The notes: generated by a model from the letters alone, not told the origin. Positions 1-9,264 are shown, counted from the stretch's first letter. The stretch is 64,000 nt of DNA from an uncultured Campylobacterales bacterium (GCA_947503785.1 CANNFB010000003.1:124001-188000); one strand, 5' to 3'. A program made the numbers and translations.

Positions 1-1
1 T

Positions 2-2644
2 AGAGTATTAGTTTATAATAACATCTGGTATGAAACAATATTAGTATTAACTACTATAAACTTAACAGGTATTATTTTTAAATATAAAATGTGGAAAAAT
101 ACTCCTAGATTTATATTTCACTCTTCATTTGTGATTATACTAATAGGTGCTGGTGTTACTAGATATGTAGGATATGAAGGTATCATGCAAATTAAAGAAG
201 GAACTACAGAAAACAGAATGATTTCTTTAGAGCCATACTTACAAGTAACTATTGTAGAGGGTGAAAAAACGTACTTTAAAGAGTACCAAATGGAATTTAC
301 TACATTACTTAAATCAATAAATGAATTTAAGCATACTATTTCATATGAGGATAAAAACCTTAACATTGATTACAAAAACTATATGCTTGCTAAAAAAGGC
401 GATGCAAAGATGGGTATGTTAACTGTTGATGTTACAGTTAATGGTGAAACTCAAGAACTTAAATTACCAGGAAGAAGAAGTCAAAAAGGTCTTAAAAGAG
501 AATTGAAATTTGGTGATACTTCGGTGTTTTTAGAGTATGGTTCTAAAGTACTTACATTACCTTTTGCAATTAAACTAAATGATTTTCAACTTGATAGATA
601 TCCAGGAAGTATGTCTCCTTCTTCATATGCATCTGAAGTAACTGTTATTAAGGAAGATGGAAATACTTACGATTATAGGATTTTTATGAATAAAACAATG
701 CACGAAGGTAACTTCTTATTTTTCCAAAGTTCATATTTTCCTGATGAAACAGGTACTGTGTTATCTGTAAATAATGACCCTGGAAAATGGCCAACATACT
801 TAGGTTATTTCCTTTTAACTTTAGGACTTTGTCTAAACTTTTTTGATAAAAAATCAAGATTCAGAAAGCTTACGAAATTTGTGGATTCTAAAAGTATTGC
901 TTCAATAGCAGCTGCATGTATTTTTGTTTTTAGTGCAACATCACTTGAGGCAAATGAAGATGATACAAACTTTAAAATAAAAGCACAGCAAACTGTTGAA
1001 TATTTAAAAACTTTTAAAGAAGAATCAGCGCAAACTGCAAATAATTTTGCAAGATTAGTTACTCAAAGTTCTTCAGGAAGAATGAAACCAATTTCATCTT
1101 TAAACAGAGAAATTGTTTTAAAATTAAGTGGAAAAACTGAGTTTCTTGGAATGAATGCAGATCAAGTTGTTCTTGGTATTTTATCTCGTCCAGAAATTTG
1201 GAGAGATATTAAATTAATAAAAATTAAAACACCAAAACTTAAAAATTTTCTAGGTGTTGATACATCAAGAAAGCATATAGCCTTTTCTGAAGTATTTAAA
1301 GATGGTAAATATCTTTTAGCAAAAGAATCTGAAAAAGCGTCTTTATCAAAGCCGAATGAAAGAGGAACTTACGAAAGAGATATTATTAAAATAGATGAAA
1401 GATTAAATATTATATATGCAGTATTTAATGGAAACTTATTTAATATCTATCCAGAAGTTGAAACTTCAAAAAAGACTACAAATACAAAAGTTAGCAATAA
1501 ATGGTTTACTCCAATGGACGCTATGAATGATTTTGAAGGTAGAAATAAAACAGCAGTTGAAGCCATGACTAGAGGTTTAATAAACTCTATTATTCAGAAT
1601 AAATGGACTGAGGCTGACAACTTTATTTCAATGATAAATACATATCAACAAAAAGTTGGTTCAAAAGTTGTATTAAGTCAATCAGAAATTGATAATGAAA
1701 TTACGTTTAATGAAATTGATATCTTTCCTAAAGTTATGTTGGCATATATTTTCTTAGGAATTATTATATTAATTGCTGCATTCTTTGTAGTATTTAATCC
1801 TAGTATTAAACCTAAAAAGACTACATTTGTATTCTTTGTACTACTTTCATTAATATTTGCAGTTCATACTTATGGTATGGGATTCAGATGGATTATTTCA
1901 GGGCATGCTCCATGGTCTGATACCTATGAAACTTTACTATACATTTCATGGTCAGCAGTATTTGCAGGTATTATGTTCTTTAGAAAATCTTTACTAGCAC
2001 TTAGTGCTGCTGTTATTGTTGCAGGTATTTTTATGTTTACTGCACACTTAACAGGTATTGATCCACAAATTACAAATTTAGTTCCTGTATTAAAATCATA
2101 CTGGTTAACTATTCATGTATCAATCTTAACAGCATCTTATGGATTCTTTGCACTTGCTGCAATTTTAGGATATATGACATTAATTATGTTTATCTTTAGA
2201 AATAACAGACCTCATATTGATGAAACTATTAAACATGTTACGGCAATTATTGAAATTGCATTAATAGTGGGACTTGCTGCTATTACTATAGGAAACTTCC
2301 TTGGTGGTATTTGGGCAAATGAGTCTTGGGGTAGATATTGGGGATGGGATCCTAAAGAAACTTGGGCTTATGTATCAATTGTGATGTATGTAATTGTTGT
2401 ACACTTAAGATTTGTTAAACCTCTTTCAACTCCTTTTGTATTTGCAACAGCATCAGTACTTTCGTTCTCTTCAATTTTGATGACATATTTTGGAGTTAAC
2501 TTCTATCTAGCTGGAATGCACTCGTATGCAACAGGTGACCCTATTCCTATTCCTACATGGGTTTATTATGTTCTTACAATGGTAATTATTACAATTGCAT
2601 TAGCTTACAGAAATAGACATTTAAAACCACTAGTTAAAAACTAA
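2..2644 (+). CDS. ccsBA: CcsBA-type cytochrome c synthase (ResB-CcsA fusion), 5' end outside window
   Basis: The reading frame is open from base 2 through the first in-window ATG (base 89) with no stop, so the gene begins upstream of the window and the ATG at 89 is internal. The product is a fused System II cytochrome c synthase, which carries heme across the inner membrane and attaches it to CxxCH motifs of periplasmic cytochromes. Visible are ResB-type membrane segments with a conserved His (HSSF, bases 119-130), a large periplasmic loop, and a C-terminal CcsA part. The CcsA part has GHAPWSDTYETLLY, the tryptophan-rich heme-handling motif WGRYWGWDPKETW (from base 2327) and MHSYA. It may serve the cytochromes encoded just downstream. 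In Wolinella several CcsBA isoforms with different heme-motif preferences exist; which isoform this resembles cannot be told here. Confidence 0.95.
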   Translation, partial: RVLVYNNIWYETILVLTTINLTGIIFKYKMWKNTPRFIFHSSFVIILIGAGVTRYVGYEGIMQIKEGTTENRMISLEPYLQVTIVEGEKTYFKEYQMEFTTLLKSINEFKHTISYEDKNLNIDYKNYMLAKKGDAKMGMLTVDVTVNGETQELKLPGRRSQKGLKRELKFGDTSVFLEYGSKVLTLPFAIKLNDFQLDRYPGSMSPSSYASEVTVIKEDGNTYDYRIFMNKTMHEGNFLFFQSSYFPDETGTVLSVNNDPGKWPTYLGYFLLTLGLCLNFFDKKSRFRKLTKFVDSKSIASIAAACIFVFSATSLEANEDDTNFKIKAQQTVEYLKTFKEESAQTANNFARLVTQSSSGRMKPISSLNREIVLKLSGKTEFLGMNADQVVLGILSRPEIWRDIKLIKIKTPKLKNFLGVDTSRKHIAFSEVFKDGKYLLAKESEKASLSKPNERGTYERDIIKIDERLNIIYAVFNGNLFNIYPEVETSKKTTNTKVSNKWFTPMDAMNDFEGRNKTAVEAMTRGLINSIIQNKWTEADNFISMINTYQQKVGSKVVLSQSEIDNEITFNEIDIFPKVMLAYIFLGIIILIAAFFVVFNPSIKPKKTTFVFFVLLSLIFAVHTYGMGFRWIISGHAPWSDTYETLLYISWSAVFAGIMFFRKSLLALSAAVIVAGIFMFTAHLTGIDPQITNLVPVLKSYWLTIHVSILTASYGFFALAAILGYMTLIMFIFRNNRPHIDETIKHVTAIIEIALIVGLAAITIGNFLGGIWANESWGRYWGWDPKETWAYVSIVMYVIVVHLRFVKPLSTPFVFATASVLSFSSILMTYFGVNFYLAGMHSYATGDPIPIPTWVYYVLTMVIITIALAYRNRHLKPLVKN

Positions 2645-2663
2645 GAAGAAATTCTTAGTTTTT
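2636..2663. terminator. Bidirectional intrinsic terminator between ccsBA and the convergent operon
   Basis: A 7-bp stem (CTAAGAA at 2641-2647 pairing with TTCTTAG at 2652-2658, GAAA loop) is flanked by an A-run before and a T-run after. It overlaps the ccsBA stop codon and sits just beyond the end of the minus-strand gene at 2670, so it can end transcription from both sides. Confidence 0.7.
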
Positions 2664-2669
2664 ATAAAT

Positions 2670-3260
2670 CTACTTTTTACGAATACACTCTTTATATATT
2701 TTTACTTCTTTTGAATAATCTTTAAACCAATATTTTATGCTTGTACATTTTAAGTTTGTTCCATCATTTTTAACACCATATATAAAAACAGAAAAAGTAA
2801 AATATTTATCTTTATACTTAAATAGAACTTGTTCGGGAACGAGTTTCATTTCATAAGCATCTTCAATCCAATCTGACCAAAACTCTTCAAAATTATAATT
2901 AATTTCATTTGCAATTTCTAAATCTGAATATTTATATAATTCTATCTTTGCAATTGATAATTCATCAACGAATTTATTTCTTATTTTATAGTCGTATAGA
3001 CCATTCTCAGTTGGGTATTTATACTGATTTAACTGTATGTGTTTATTTATAAAAGAGTTATCGTTTTGTTTAAAATCAAGTTTAGTATAGCTTTTAGAAC
3101 TGCCAAATAAAACTAAGCCCTTTTCTTCTATATTTTCATAAATTAATTCATTCAAATATTCTGGAGCCTCGTAAAACATATCTGGATTAAAATAAGGACT
3201 ACACTCATTAGAATATAAATTATAAGTTAGTAATACAGTATATAATAAACTTTTTTTCAT
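2670..3260 (-). CDS. Secreted protein of unknown function, last gene of the two-component operon
   Basis: This 196-residue protein has a short N-terminal signal-like stretch (MKKSLLYTVLLTYNLYS) followed by a polar, aromatic-rich chain, so export to the periplasm is likely. I do not recognise a family. Two cysteines in the mature part (in NECSP and LKCTS) and a C-terminal KECIRKK could form disulfides. Its ATG shares one base with the stop codon of the sensor kinase gene (TAATG), which indicates translational coupling. The coupling suggests a role tied to the kinase, perhaps a periplasmic sensing accessory; that role is inference only. Confidence 0.7.
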   Translation of the reverse strand: MKKSLLYTVLLTYNLYSNECSPYFNPDMFYEAPEYLNELIYENIEEKGLVLFGSSKSYTKLDFKQNDNSFINKHIQLNQYKYPTENGLYDYKIRNKFVDELSIAKIELYKYSDLEIANEINYNFEEFWSDWIEDAYEMKLVPEQVLFKYKDKYFTFSVFIYGVKNDGTNLKCTSIKYWFKDYSKEVKIYKECIRKK

Positions 3261-5062
3261 TAATTACTACCATTTAATTTTATAGTGAAGACTGCACCAA
3301 TATCACTATTTTTAACACTTAAAGTTCCATTCATTTTATCTTCAATTATTGCTTTTGATAAATATAAACCTATTCCTGTTCCTTTATCTTCTTTTGTTGT
3401 AAAATATGGGTCGAATATTTCTTCAATTAAACAAGAAGGGACACCTCCTGCATTATCACAAACTTCAATTAATACATTATTCTTTTCATCATTAGATATA
3501 TTAATATTTATTTTCCCTTTTTCAATTTTTTTATCATCAATTGCATCTTTAGCATTTATAATAAGATTCATTAATACTTGTGAAAACTCGTTTTTATTTC
3601 CATATAAATTCGTTTTGTTCTTACAATTTATTTCTAAACTAATATTACTATGGTCAAGTACAGTTCCTATAATATTTAAAACATTTTCCAATCCATCTTT
3701 AATAGAAAACTCAGATTTCTTTTCATCTTTTTTATAGAAATTCTTAAAATTATCAATTGTATTAGACATAAATTCAATTTGATGTAAAGAGTTTTCCATA
3801 GCATCAAAAAATTGTTTATCATCCATTTTATTTTTTCTTTTATAAGCACTTAAATTTTGCAAGGTTAAAGAAAGTCTAGTTAAAGGATGTCTCCACTGAT
3901 GTGCTATATTACCAATCATATCACCTAATTCAGCAAGTTTGCTTTGATTTTGTAAAAGCCTATCTTTCTTTGCATTTTCTAAAGTTTTTAGAATAACTAT
4001 ATTGTCTAAATTTGTTGCTAAATCATGTAATTTATCAGCTTGCGAAACAACTAATTCAAAAAGTCTTTTGATAGCTTTTGTAAATATTAAAGTAAATACT
4101 AAAGACATTAATAGTGCAAATATTAATATTGCAACAATCATTTTATTATTGTTATTTTCAACAGTTTTAATAGACTCTTCTTTTTCAACCATAATCATAT
4201 TTATTTTTTGATTATCTATAAATAAAGATTGAACAAAAGTATTATCTTTGTATATTATATTTTGGTAATTTGTATTTTGAATTTTATTAATAAAATCTTT
4301 ATCAAAATCTTTATTAATAGTATGCTTAGAATCGTATAAAGACCAATTATGATTAGTGTTTTTGTGTTTAATATAATATCCAGAATCATCAACTAAATAT
4401 ATATCATATAAAGCTGATTTTGTAATATCTTCCAATAACTCTTTCATAAAAATATTTATAATTAAAATTCCTTTAAATTCTTTATTAATAAATAATGGAG
4501 TTCCAAGCCTAACCACGGATTTATTAGGTTTTTCTATATGCCCATGTTCTATATTTAAATCTATATCTGAAAACCAAATTTGATTTGGTTTCATTTTTGA
4601 TACTTCTGTAAAATAGTATCTATTTGCTTTATTTTGTAATTTTATTGATTTGTAAGGTTCCAAAGAGTGTTTTTCTCTATCAAATCTTAAAGTTTCATAT
4701 CCATTTTCATCTATATAACGAATTTGCATGTAGTCTTTATTAGATTCCATTATTGTAAGAAGAAGTAAATCAATGTAATACTTGTAACTCCCCTCTTTTA
4801 CAAACTTTATAAAGTATTCATTTTTTGAAATCGCTTGGAGAGCATCTCTTTTTGTTTGAAAATATTTATCGAAATTATCTTTTTTTTCACTACTTTGTAA
4901 TCTAACTTCTCTTTCAAACTTATTAGCAACCAAATCTTGAGAAAAATAAATATGAATTACAGTAATAGAGACTAATAATAGTAAAGTAAAAGCCATATAA
5001 GATAGAAATAATTTAAATCCGAAGTTTCTATTTTCTTTTGATAACTTATCAATCTCAAGCAT
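3260..5062 (-). CDS. Membrane sensor histidine kinase with periplasmic Cache-type domain
   Basis: This 600-residue inner-membrane kinase has a membrane helix near residues 18-40, a periplasmic sensor of about 260 residues that looks like a double Cache domain, and a second helix near 310-330. The cytoplasmic transmitter follows: H-box GNIAHQWRHPL with the phospho-accepting His at residue 388, N-box MNLIINAKDAID, G-box DNAGGVP, and IFDPYFTTKEDKGTGIGLYLS. Its start overlaps the response-regulator stop by 8 bases, so the two are a cognate pair. The pair lies in an operon with a thioredoxin-like protein and a cytochrome c, and divergent from a 12-heme cytochrome, so it probably senses a substrate or redox state relevant to that respiratory module. 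The ligand is unknown. Confidence 0.92.
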   Translation of the reverse strand: MLEIDKLSKENRNFGFKLFLSYMAFTLLLLVSITVIHIYFSQDLVANKFEREVRLQSSEKKDNFDKYFQTKRDALQAISKNEYFIKFVKEGSYKYYIDLLLLTIMESNKDYMQIRYIDENGYETLRFDREKHSLEPYKSIKLQNKANRYYFTEVSKMKPNQIWFSDIDLNIEHGHIEKPNKSVVRLGTPLFINKEFKGILIINIFMKELLEDITKSALYDIYLVDDSGYYIKHKNTNHNWSLYDSKHTINKDFDKDFINKIQNTNYQNIIYKDNTFVQSLFIDNQKINMIMVEKEESIKTVENNNNKMIVAILIFALLMSLVFTLIFTKAIKRLFELVVSQADKLHDLATNLDNIVILKTLENAKKDRLLQNQSKLAELGDMIGNIAHQWRHPLTRLSLTLQNLSAYKRKNKMDDKQFFDAMENSLHQIEFMSNTIDNFKNFYKKDEKKSEFSIKDGLENVLNIIGTVLDHSNISLEINCKNKTNLYGNKNEFSQVLMNLIINAKDAIDDKKIEKGKININISNDEKNNVLIEVCDNAGGVPSCLIEEIFDPYFTTKEDKGTGIGLYLSKAIIEDKMNGTLSVKNSDIGAVFTIKLNGSN

Positions 5063-5711
5063 ATTTATCTATCTTGTATCCAGAGTTTCTAATATTAATT
5101 ATAAAATTTTCTTCTAGTTTAGCTCTAATTTTTTTTATTTGAGTACGAAGTGTATTATCACAAACATTTTGTTCATCCCAAACATAATCTTTAATAATAC
5201 TAGGACTTAGAACAGTTCCTATGTTTTTAACTAATATATATAATAAATTTTTTTCATGTTTTTTCAAATCTATACTTTTATCTTTATATAAAAGTTGCAT
5301 AGATGACAAGTCAAATTTATAGTTATCACTAACTTGTACATAATCTAGATTTATATTCTTATGTAAAATTTGATTTATTCTTAATTCAAGCTCATCAAAA
5401 ATAAAAGGTTTTCTAATATAATCACTACAACCAATAGAATAACCTTCTTTTACGTGTTCTATGTCATTTTGTGCTGTTAAGTAAATAGCTGGAGTATTAA
5501 TTCCTTGTTTCCGTATTTCTTTTAATGTTTCAAAACCATTTTTCTTAGGTGTATTTATATCAAATAATAAAATATCATAATTATTTAAAATTGCATTATC
5601 TAGTAATTCTTCTCCATCATTAAAATAATCAACTTTATGACCATCTAATTGAAAATAACTTTGAATCGATTCGCAAATAAAATTATCATCTTCAAGTAGT
5701 AAAATTTTCAT
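5055..5711 (-). CDS. OmpR-family response regulator
   Basis: This is a 218-residue transcriptional regulator. The receiver domain (about residues 1-115) has the acidic pocket E7-D8-D9, phospho-acceptor D51, T79 and K101-P102. The C-terminal winged helix (about 125-218) has the usual OmpR/PhoB pattern ending in LRTQIKKIRAKLEE and an RNSGYKID wing. It is preceded by a good AAGGAAG ribosome binding site. It lies 20 bases after the monoheme cytochrome gene and overlaps the kinase gene by 8 bases. A palindrome in the divergent promoter region (6674-6691) is a candidate target. Control of both divergent operons is inferred from position, by analogy with other cytochrome clusters that carry their own two-component pair. 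Confidence 0.92.
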   Translation of the reverse strand: MKILLLEDDNFICESIQSYFQLDGHKVDYFNDGEELLDNAILNNYDILLFDINTPKKNGFETLKEIRKQGINTPAIYLTAQNDIEHVKEGYSIGCSDYIRKPFIFDELELRINQILHKNINLDYVQVSDNYKFDLSSMQLLYKDKSIDLKKHEKNLLYILVKNIGTVLSPSIIKDYVWDEQNVCDNTLRTQIKKIRAKLEENFIINIRNSGYKIDKYA

Positions 5712-5731
5712 AAACTTCCTTATATATTTTG

Positions 5732-6109
5732 TTAGTTACATGTGGGAATATTTTCAGAATCGTATGCAAACTCTTGTAAAAAAGAAAGTATTTGTTTTGA
5801 TTCCTTTTTAAATTCCTTACTTTTAATATACTCTAAAAGACCATGTGTTTGATCATCGTCAAAATGAATTTCACTCAATTCTATAGCATCTTTTGAGAAT
5901 ATAGTCTGCCATTCTCTAATAGATGCCATATTACCTCCTCTGCTACCCTCACCGTGACATGAAGAACATCTATTCATATAATATTCTTGACCAATTAAGT
6001 TTTTTGTAGCATATACTCCTCTTTTTTTAGCAGCATATAAATTTGTATTATACAAATAGAATACAACAAAAACAATTAATATAGAAGTAAGTTTATTTTT
6101 TAAATTCAT
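5732..6109 (-). CDS. Small periplasmic monoheme cytochrome c
   Basis: The product has a signal peptide (MNLKNK, hydrophobic run, cleavage near LYA/AKK) and one heme-binding motif, CSSCH, within the sequence YYMNRCSSCHGEGSRGG, typical of small class I cytochromes. I place the start at the ATG ending at 6109, which has a GGTGA ribosome binding site five bases upstream; a longer reading to 6133 is possible but would give a poorer signal peptide. With this start the gene overlaps the 3' end of the thioredoxin-like gene by 17 bases. It likely shuttles electrons in the periplasm, possibly to or from the divergently encoded 12-heme cytochrome. It also ends in PTCN, giving a third, non-heme cysteine. 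Confidence 0.85.
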   Translation of the reverse strand: MNLKNKLTSILIVFVVFYLYNTNLYAAKKRGVYATKNLIGQEYYMNRCSSCHGEGSRGGNMASIREWQTIFSKDAIELSEIHFDDDQTHGLLEYIKSKEFKKESKQILSFLQEFAYDSENIPTCN

Positions 6110-6584
6110 ATTTTTCACCATATAATTTCTCAAATTTTAATATTGAATCATCCATCCAAGCTAACATTTGTTTTAATGTCCACATACCATAAATAATCAT
6201 ATGTTTTTTGCCTTTTCTTGATAATTTTTCTTCATTTGGTCCTAAAAAATAAATTGCAGGTGTCATTGATACAGTAAGTCTAGGAGGACATTGACCTGTA
6301 TTTTCTACATCAGAATCTGCATCTAAAGAATTATCTAAAATCAAAGGAATAAAGTATTTTTTAATTTTTTCTTGAAATTCTGCTTTTGTAAATATTTCTT
6401 CCTTTAATTTTGGACAATAAAAACAAGTTCTTGACTCTAAAAACATAAAAATTGGTTTTTTATGATAATTTGCTAACTGTTTTGCTTCTTCTAACTCATG
6501 TTGCCAAGGTAAACCTTTTTCCCATGCATAATCAGCTTGAAGAAACGATATAATAGTAAATATAAGAATAAATACTTTTTTCAT
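6093..6584 (-). CDS. Periplasmic thioredoxin-fold protein with CFYC active site
   Basis: This 163-residue exported protein has a signal peptide ending near LQA/DYA, then a thioredoxin-like domain of the kind found in SoxW/thioredoxin_7 proteins. The active-site motif is RTCFYCPKLK, and a cis-proline region (VSMTPAIYFL) follows. A further cysteine in TGQCPPR is unusual. It is first in the minus-strand operon, with an AGGTGA ribosome binding site, and precedes a cytochrome c gene. It may keep apocytochrome cysteines reduced or handle sulfur-bound intermediates. Two related thioredoxin-fold proteins are encoded in the divergent operon, so one gene neighbourhood has three. Confidence 0.85.
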   Translation of the reverse strand: MKKVFILIFTIISFLQADYAWEKGLPWQHELEEAKQLANYHKKPIFMFLESRTCFYCPKLKEEIFTKAEFQEKIKKYFIPLILDNSLDADSDVENTGQCPPRLTVSMTPAIYFLGPNEEKLSRKGKKHMIIYGMWTLKQMLAWMDDSILKFEKLYGEKYEFKK

Positions 6585-6673
6585 TTATCTCACCTTTTTT
6601 CTTTAAAATCATTAAATCTTATTTTAAGTCATCTTTTTTAAACTCTATAATTTTTTATATTAAAAGCAATTGA

Positions 6674-6691
6674 TATGAATCAAGATTCATA
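6674..6691. promoter_or_regulatory. Perfect 18-bp palindrome in the divergent promoter region (candidate operator)
   Basis: TATGAATC, two bases, GATTCATA: 8-bp arms match perfectly. It lies about midway between the divergent starts at 6584 and 6793. The site is a good candidate for the OmpR-type regulator encoded in the minus-strand operon, although OmpR-type sites are more often direct repeats. Confidence 0.5.
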
Positions 6692-6714
6692 AAATTTTTA
6701 ATTTTTTTATGTTT

Positions 6715-6730
6715 TGGCACTTTATCAGCA
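6715..6730 (+). promoter_or_regulatory. Possible sigma-54-like promoter upstream of the 12-heme cytochrome gene
   Basis: TGGCAC at 6715-6720 is followed by a GC at 6728-6729, giving the GG-N10-GC spacing of a -24/-12 promoter; the -12 element reads CAGCA rather than TTGCA. No sigma-54 activator is encoded nearby, so this is weak. A TAGAAT at 6742-6747 could instead serve as a sigma-70 -10 box. Confidence 0.25.
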
Positions 6731-6792
6731 CTTTGCTTTGTTAGAATTTTAAATAATTGAGATTTAACTCAATAATTTTAAAAGGAGAAAAG

Positions 6793-9165
6793 ATGAAAAA
6801 CTTAGTATCTAAAATTGCTAAAGTTGTTGTATTCGTTTCATTGTTATCTTTTTCTTCACTTTTTGGTGCAGAGCATTCAAAAGGTGAGATGATAATGGCT
6901 GATGTAGCTGGTGGTGATTCGTGTATAAAATGTCATAAAGGCATTGAATCTATCAGAGATACAAAGTCTGAAATGATGCTGCAAATTCTTGCAATGGGCG
7001 AAAGCCTAGGAGATAGTGCTGGTTGTGTAGTTTGTCATGGTGGTAATCCAGAAAAAGGTTCTTTTGCAGAAGCTCATAAAGGTGCTCCAGTTGGACATGC
7101 AGGTGGATTAGCTGAATTCGTTAGAGATCCAGGTTCTATGTGGGTTGCTGATAAAACTTGTGGAATTTGTCATGCTCAAACAGTTGAAAATACGATGAAA
7201 TCGTTAATGATGACTGAAGCTGGTAAAATTCAAGGGAATATGCACACATGGGGAACATATAATACAAAAAAAGTTCAGTTTGCAAACTATGATGTGAAAG
7301 ATGATGATGGTAAAGAACCAGCATGGGGAACAAAAGTATATAAAGACTATATGGTTAAGATGATAGATAAATATCCTGATCAATTTCCAACTGAGCTAAA
7401 ACAATTACCTTTACCTCCAAGTGGACCAGAAGATTTTGCTGGTAAAACAGAGGAAGAAATTGGAGCAATGGCATCTGTTACTTACCAAAGATCTGATTGT
7501 CAAAGATGTCATATTGGAGTAAGAGGCAGAAAAGGTAGAGGTGACTGGAGAGGTATGGGATGTTCAGCATGTCATATGCCATACGGAAACGAAGGTATTT
7601 ACGAAGGTAATGATCCAACTGTAGATAAAAAAGAACATGGACATATGTTAGTACATATGATGCAAGGTACTAGAAAAGCAAAAGTTAAAACTCCATCTGG
7701 AATGGAATTCTCTGGTATTCATCCTGAAACTTGTAACTCATGTCATAATAGAGGAAAAAGAATCGGTGTTTCTTATGTTGGTTTAATGGAACAACCTTAT
7801 GGTTCGCCATTACAAGAAGGTGGTAAATCACAATCTAAACATCATGGTAAAAGATATAAACACATCAAAGAAGACTTACACTTTGAAGCTGGTATGACTT
7901 GTCAAGATTGTCACACTTCAGTTGATATGCATGGTGATGGTACATTATTTGGTACTACATTAGCTCAAGTTGAAATTGAATGTTCGGATTGTCATGGTAC
8001 AAATGATAAATATCCATGGGAATTAAATATTGGACATGGTGAAAACTTCAAAATTGACAAACCTGAAGGTCCAAGAGGAATGGCTCAAGAATTACCATAC
8101 TTTATGACTCAAGGTACTGTTTATCCTAAGCAAGATGGATATTTATTATCTACAAGAGGTAATCCACTTGGAAATGTTGTTAAACATAAAGATGCTAAAA
8201 AGGTAACTGTTCATTTAGCTTCTGGTAAAGATTTAGATGTTCCTTTATTAAAATATAAAGCTGAAACTAATACATATAAATCAAAAGCTGCTCATGTTGC
8301 TATGGGTGAAATTAGTGCACATATGGAAAATTTAGAATGTTATTCTTGTCACTCTGACTGGGCACCACAATGTTATGGATGTCATGTAAAAGTTGATTAT
8401 ACTCCAGGTAAATCAAGTACTGACTGGATTGCATCTGGTTCTACAAACTTTAAAAATGGTGAAACATCTGAGTCTGTATTAGGTACAAAAGGTAAAAAGT
8501 TATTTGGAAAACCAAGTGAAACTAGATCTTACTTAAGATGGGAAGACCCAATCTTAGGAATTAATGGAGAAGGACTTGTTACTCCTGTAATTCCAGGTTG
8601 TCAAGTTACATTTACTGTAATTGGACCTGATGGAAAAACTTTAATTTTAAATAAACAAGCTAGAGTTTCTGATAATGGTTCAACAGTTGCTGGTACTGAT
8701 ATGTCACCAGTTCAACCACACACATCTGGTAGAAAAGCTAGAACTTGTGAATCTTGTCACTCTAATCCTAAAACTTTAGGTTATGGTATTCAAGATGGTC
8801 AATTCTTGAAAAAACAAGGTGAAGATTTATATATGGATCTTCAAGATCTTAAAACTGGTAAATTTATACCAAAAAATAAAACTGTTCAAATGAAAGGTAT
8901 TCCAGGTATGGATTATGATTGGTCACAAATCGTAACTAGAGATGGAAAACAACTTCAAACTGTTGGTTCTCACTGGCCTGATTCAAGACCTCTTGATCAA
9001 GACCAAAGGGAAAGAATGGAAAAAACAGGTTTATGTATGGGTTGTCATCAAAATATGTCAAATAAAGATGTATGGGATAAACTAAATAGTGATAAAAAAC
9101 TAAATGTTGATGAACACATCAAAAAAATGCATGAAATGGCTAATAAAGCTGCTTCGGTAAAATAA
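6793..9165 (+). CDS. Periplasmic dodecaheme cytochrome c
   Basis: A 790-residue protein starts at the ATG at 6793, with an AAGGAGA ribosome binding site six bases upstream; a longer frame from a TTG at 6757 would spoil the signal peptide. The signal sequence ends near LFGA/EHS. Twelve CxxCH motifs begin at residues 44, 78, 123, 236, 257, 314, 370, 397, 516, 527, 652 and 748. Motifs 9 and 10 are packed tightly (CYSCH, six residues, CYGCH). The heme-rich halves are separated by stretches without motifs (about 402-515 and 532-651). The length and layout recall the multiheme reductase/oxidase superfamily (MccA, octaheme tetrathionate reductase), but I cannot assign a substrate. The adjacent operon genes suggest sulfur or thiol chemistry. 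It is probably the terminal enzyme or an electron hub of this module. Confidence 0.9.
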   Translation: MKNLVSKIAKVVVFVSLLSFSSLFGAEHSKGEMIMADVAGGDSCIKCHKGIESIRDTKSEMMLQILAMGESLGDSAGCVVCHGGNPEKGSFAEAHKGAPVGHAGGLAEFVRDPGSMWVADKTCGICHAQTVENTMKSLMMTEAGKIQGNMHTWGTYNTKKVQFANYDVKDDDGKEPAWGTKVYKDYMVKMIDKYPDQFPTELKQLPLPPSGPEDFAGKTEEEIGAMASVTYQRSDCQRCHIGVRGRKGRGDWRGMGCSACHMPYGNEGIYEGNDPTVDKKEHGHMLVHMMQGTRKAKVKTPSGMEFSGIHPETCNSCHNRGKRIGVSYVGLMEQPYGSPLQEGGKSQSKHHGKRYKHIKEDLHFEAGMTCQDCHTSVDMHGDGTLFGTTLAQVEIECSDCHGTNDKYPWELNIGHGENFKIDKPEGPRGMAQELPYFMTQGTVYPKQDGYLLSTRGNPLGNVVKHKDAKKVTVHLASGKDLDVPLLKYKAETNTYKSKAAHVAMGEISAHMENLECYSCHSDWAPQCYGCHVKVDYTPGKSSTDWIASGSTNFKNGETSESVLGTKGKKLFGKPSETRSYLRWEDPILGINGEGLVTPVIPGCQVTFTVIGPDGKTLILNKQARVSDNGSTVAGTDMSPVQPHTSGRKARTCESCHSNPKTLGYGIQDGQFLKKQGEDLYMDLQDLKTGKFIPKNKTVQMKGIPGMDYDWSQIVTRDGKQLQTVGSHWPDSRPLDQDQRERMEKTGLCMGCHQNMSNKDVWDKLNSDKKLNVDEHIKKMHEMANKAASVK

Positions 9166-9166
9166 A

Positions 9167-9194
9167 GAAAGAGAGGAATTCCTTCCTCTCTTTC
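9167..9194 (+). terminator. Strong hairpin after the dodecaheme cytochrome gene, no T-tract
   Basis: GAAAGAGAGGAA (9167-9178) pairs perfectly with TTCCTCTCTTTC (9183-9194) around a 4-base loop. No T-run follows, so it is more likely a 3' stabilising or partial-termination element that gives the cytochrome message a higher level than the downstream genes. Confidence 0.55.
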
Positions 9195-9264
9195 CTAATA
9201 ATTAAACTTATGATAATTAACTTATAGTTATTATAATTTTGACTATTAAAAAAAAGGTATATAA

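Noticed and set aside
6757-6792. TTG start at 6757 for the dodecaheme cytochrome
   Set aside because: The AAGGAGA site and a clean signal peptide favour the ATG at 6793.
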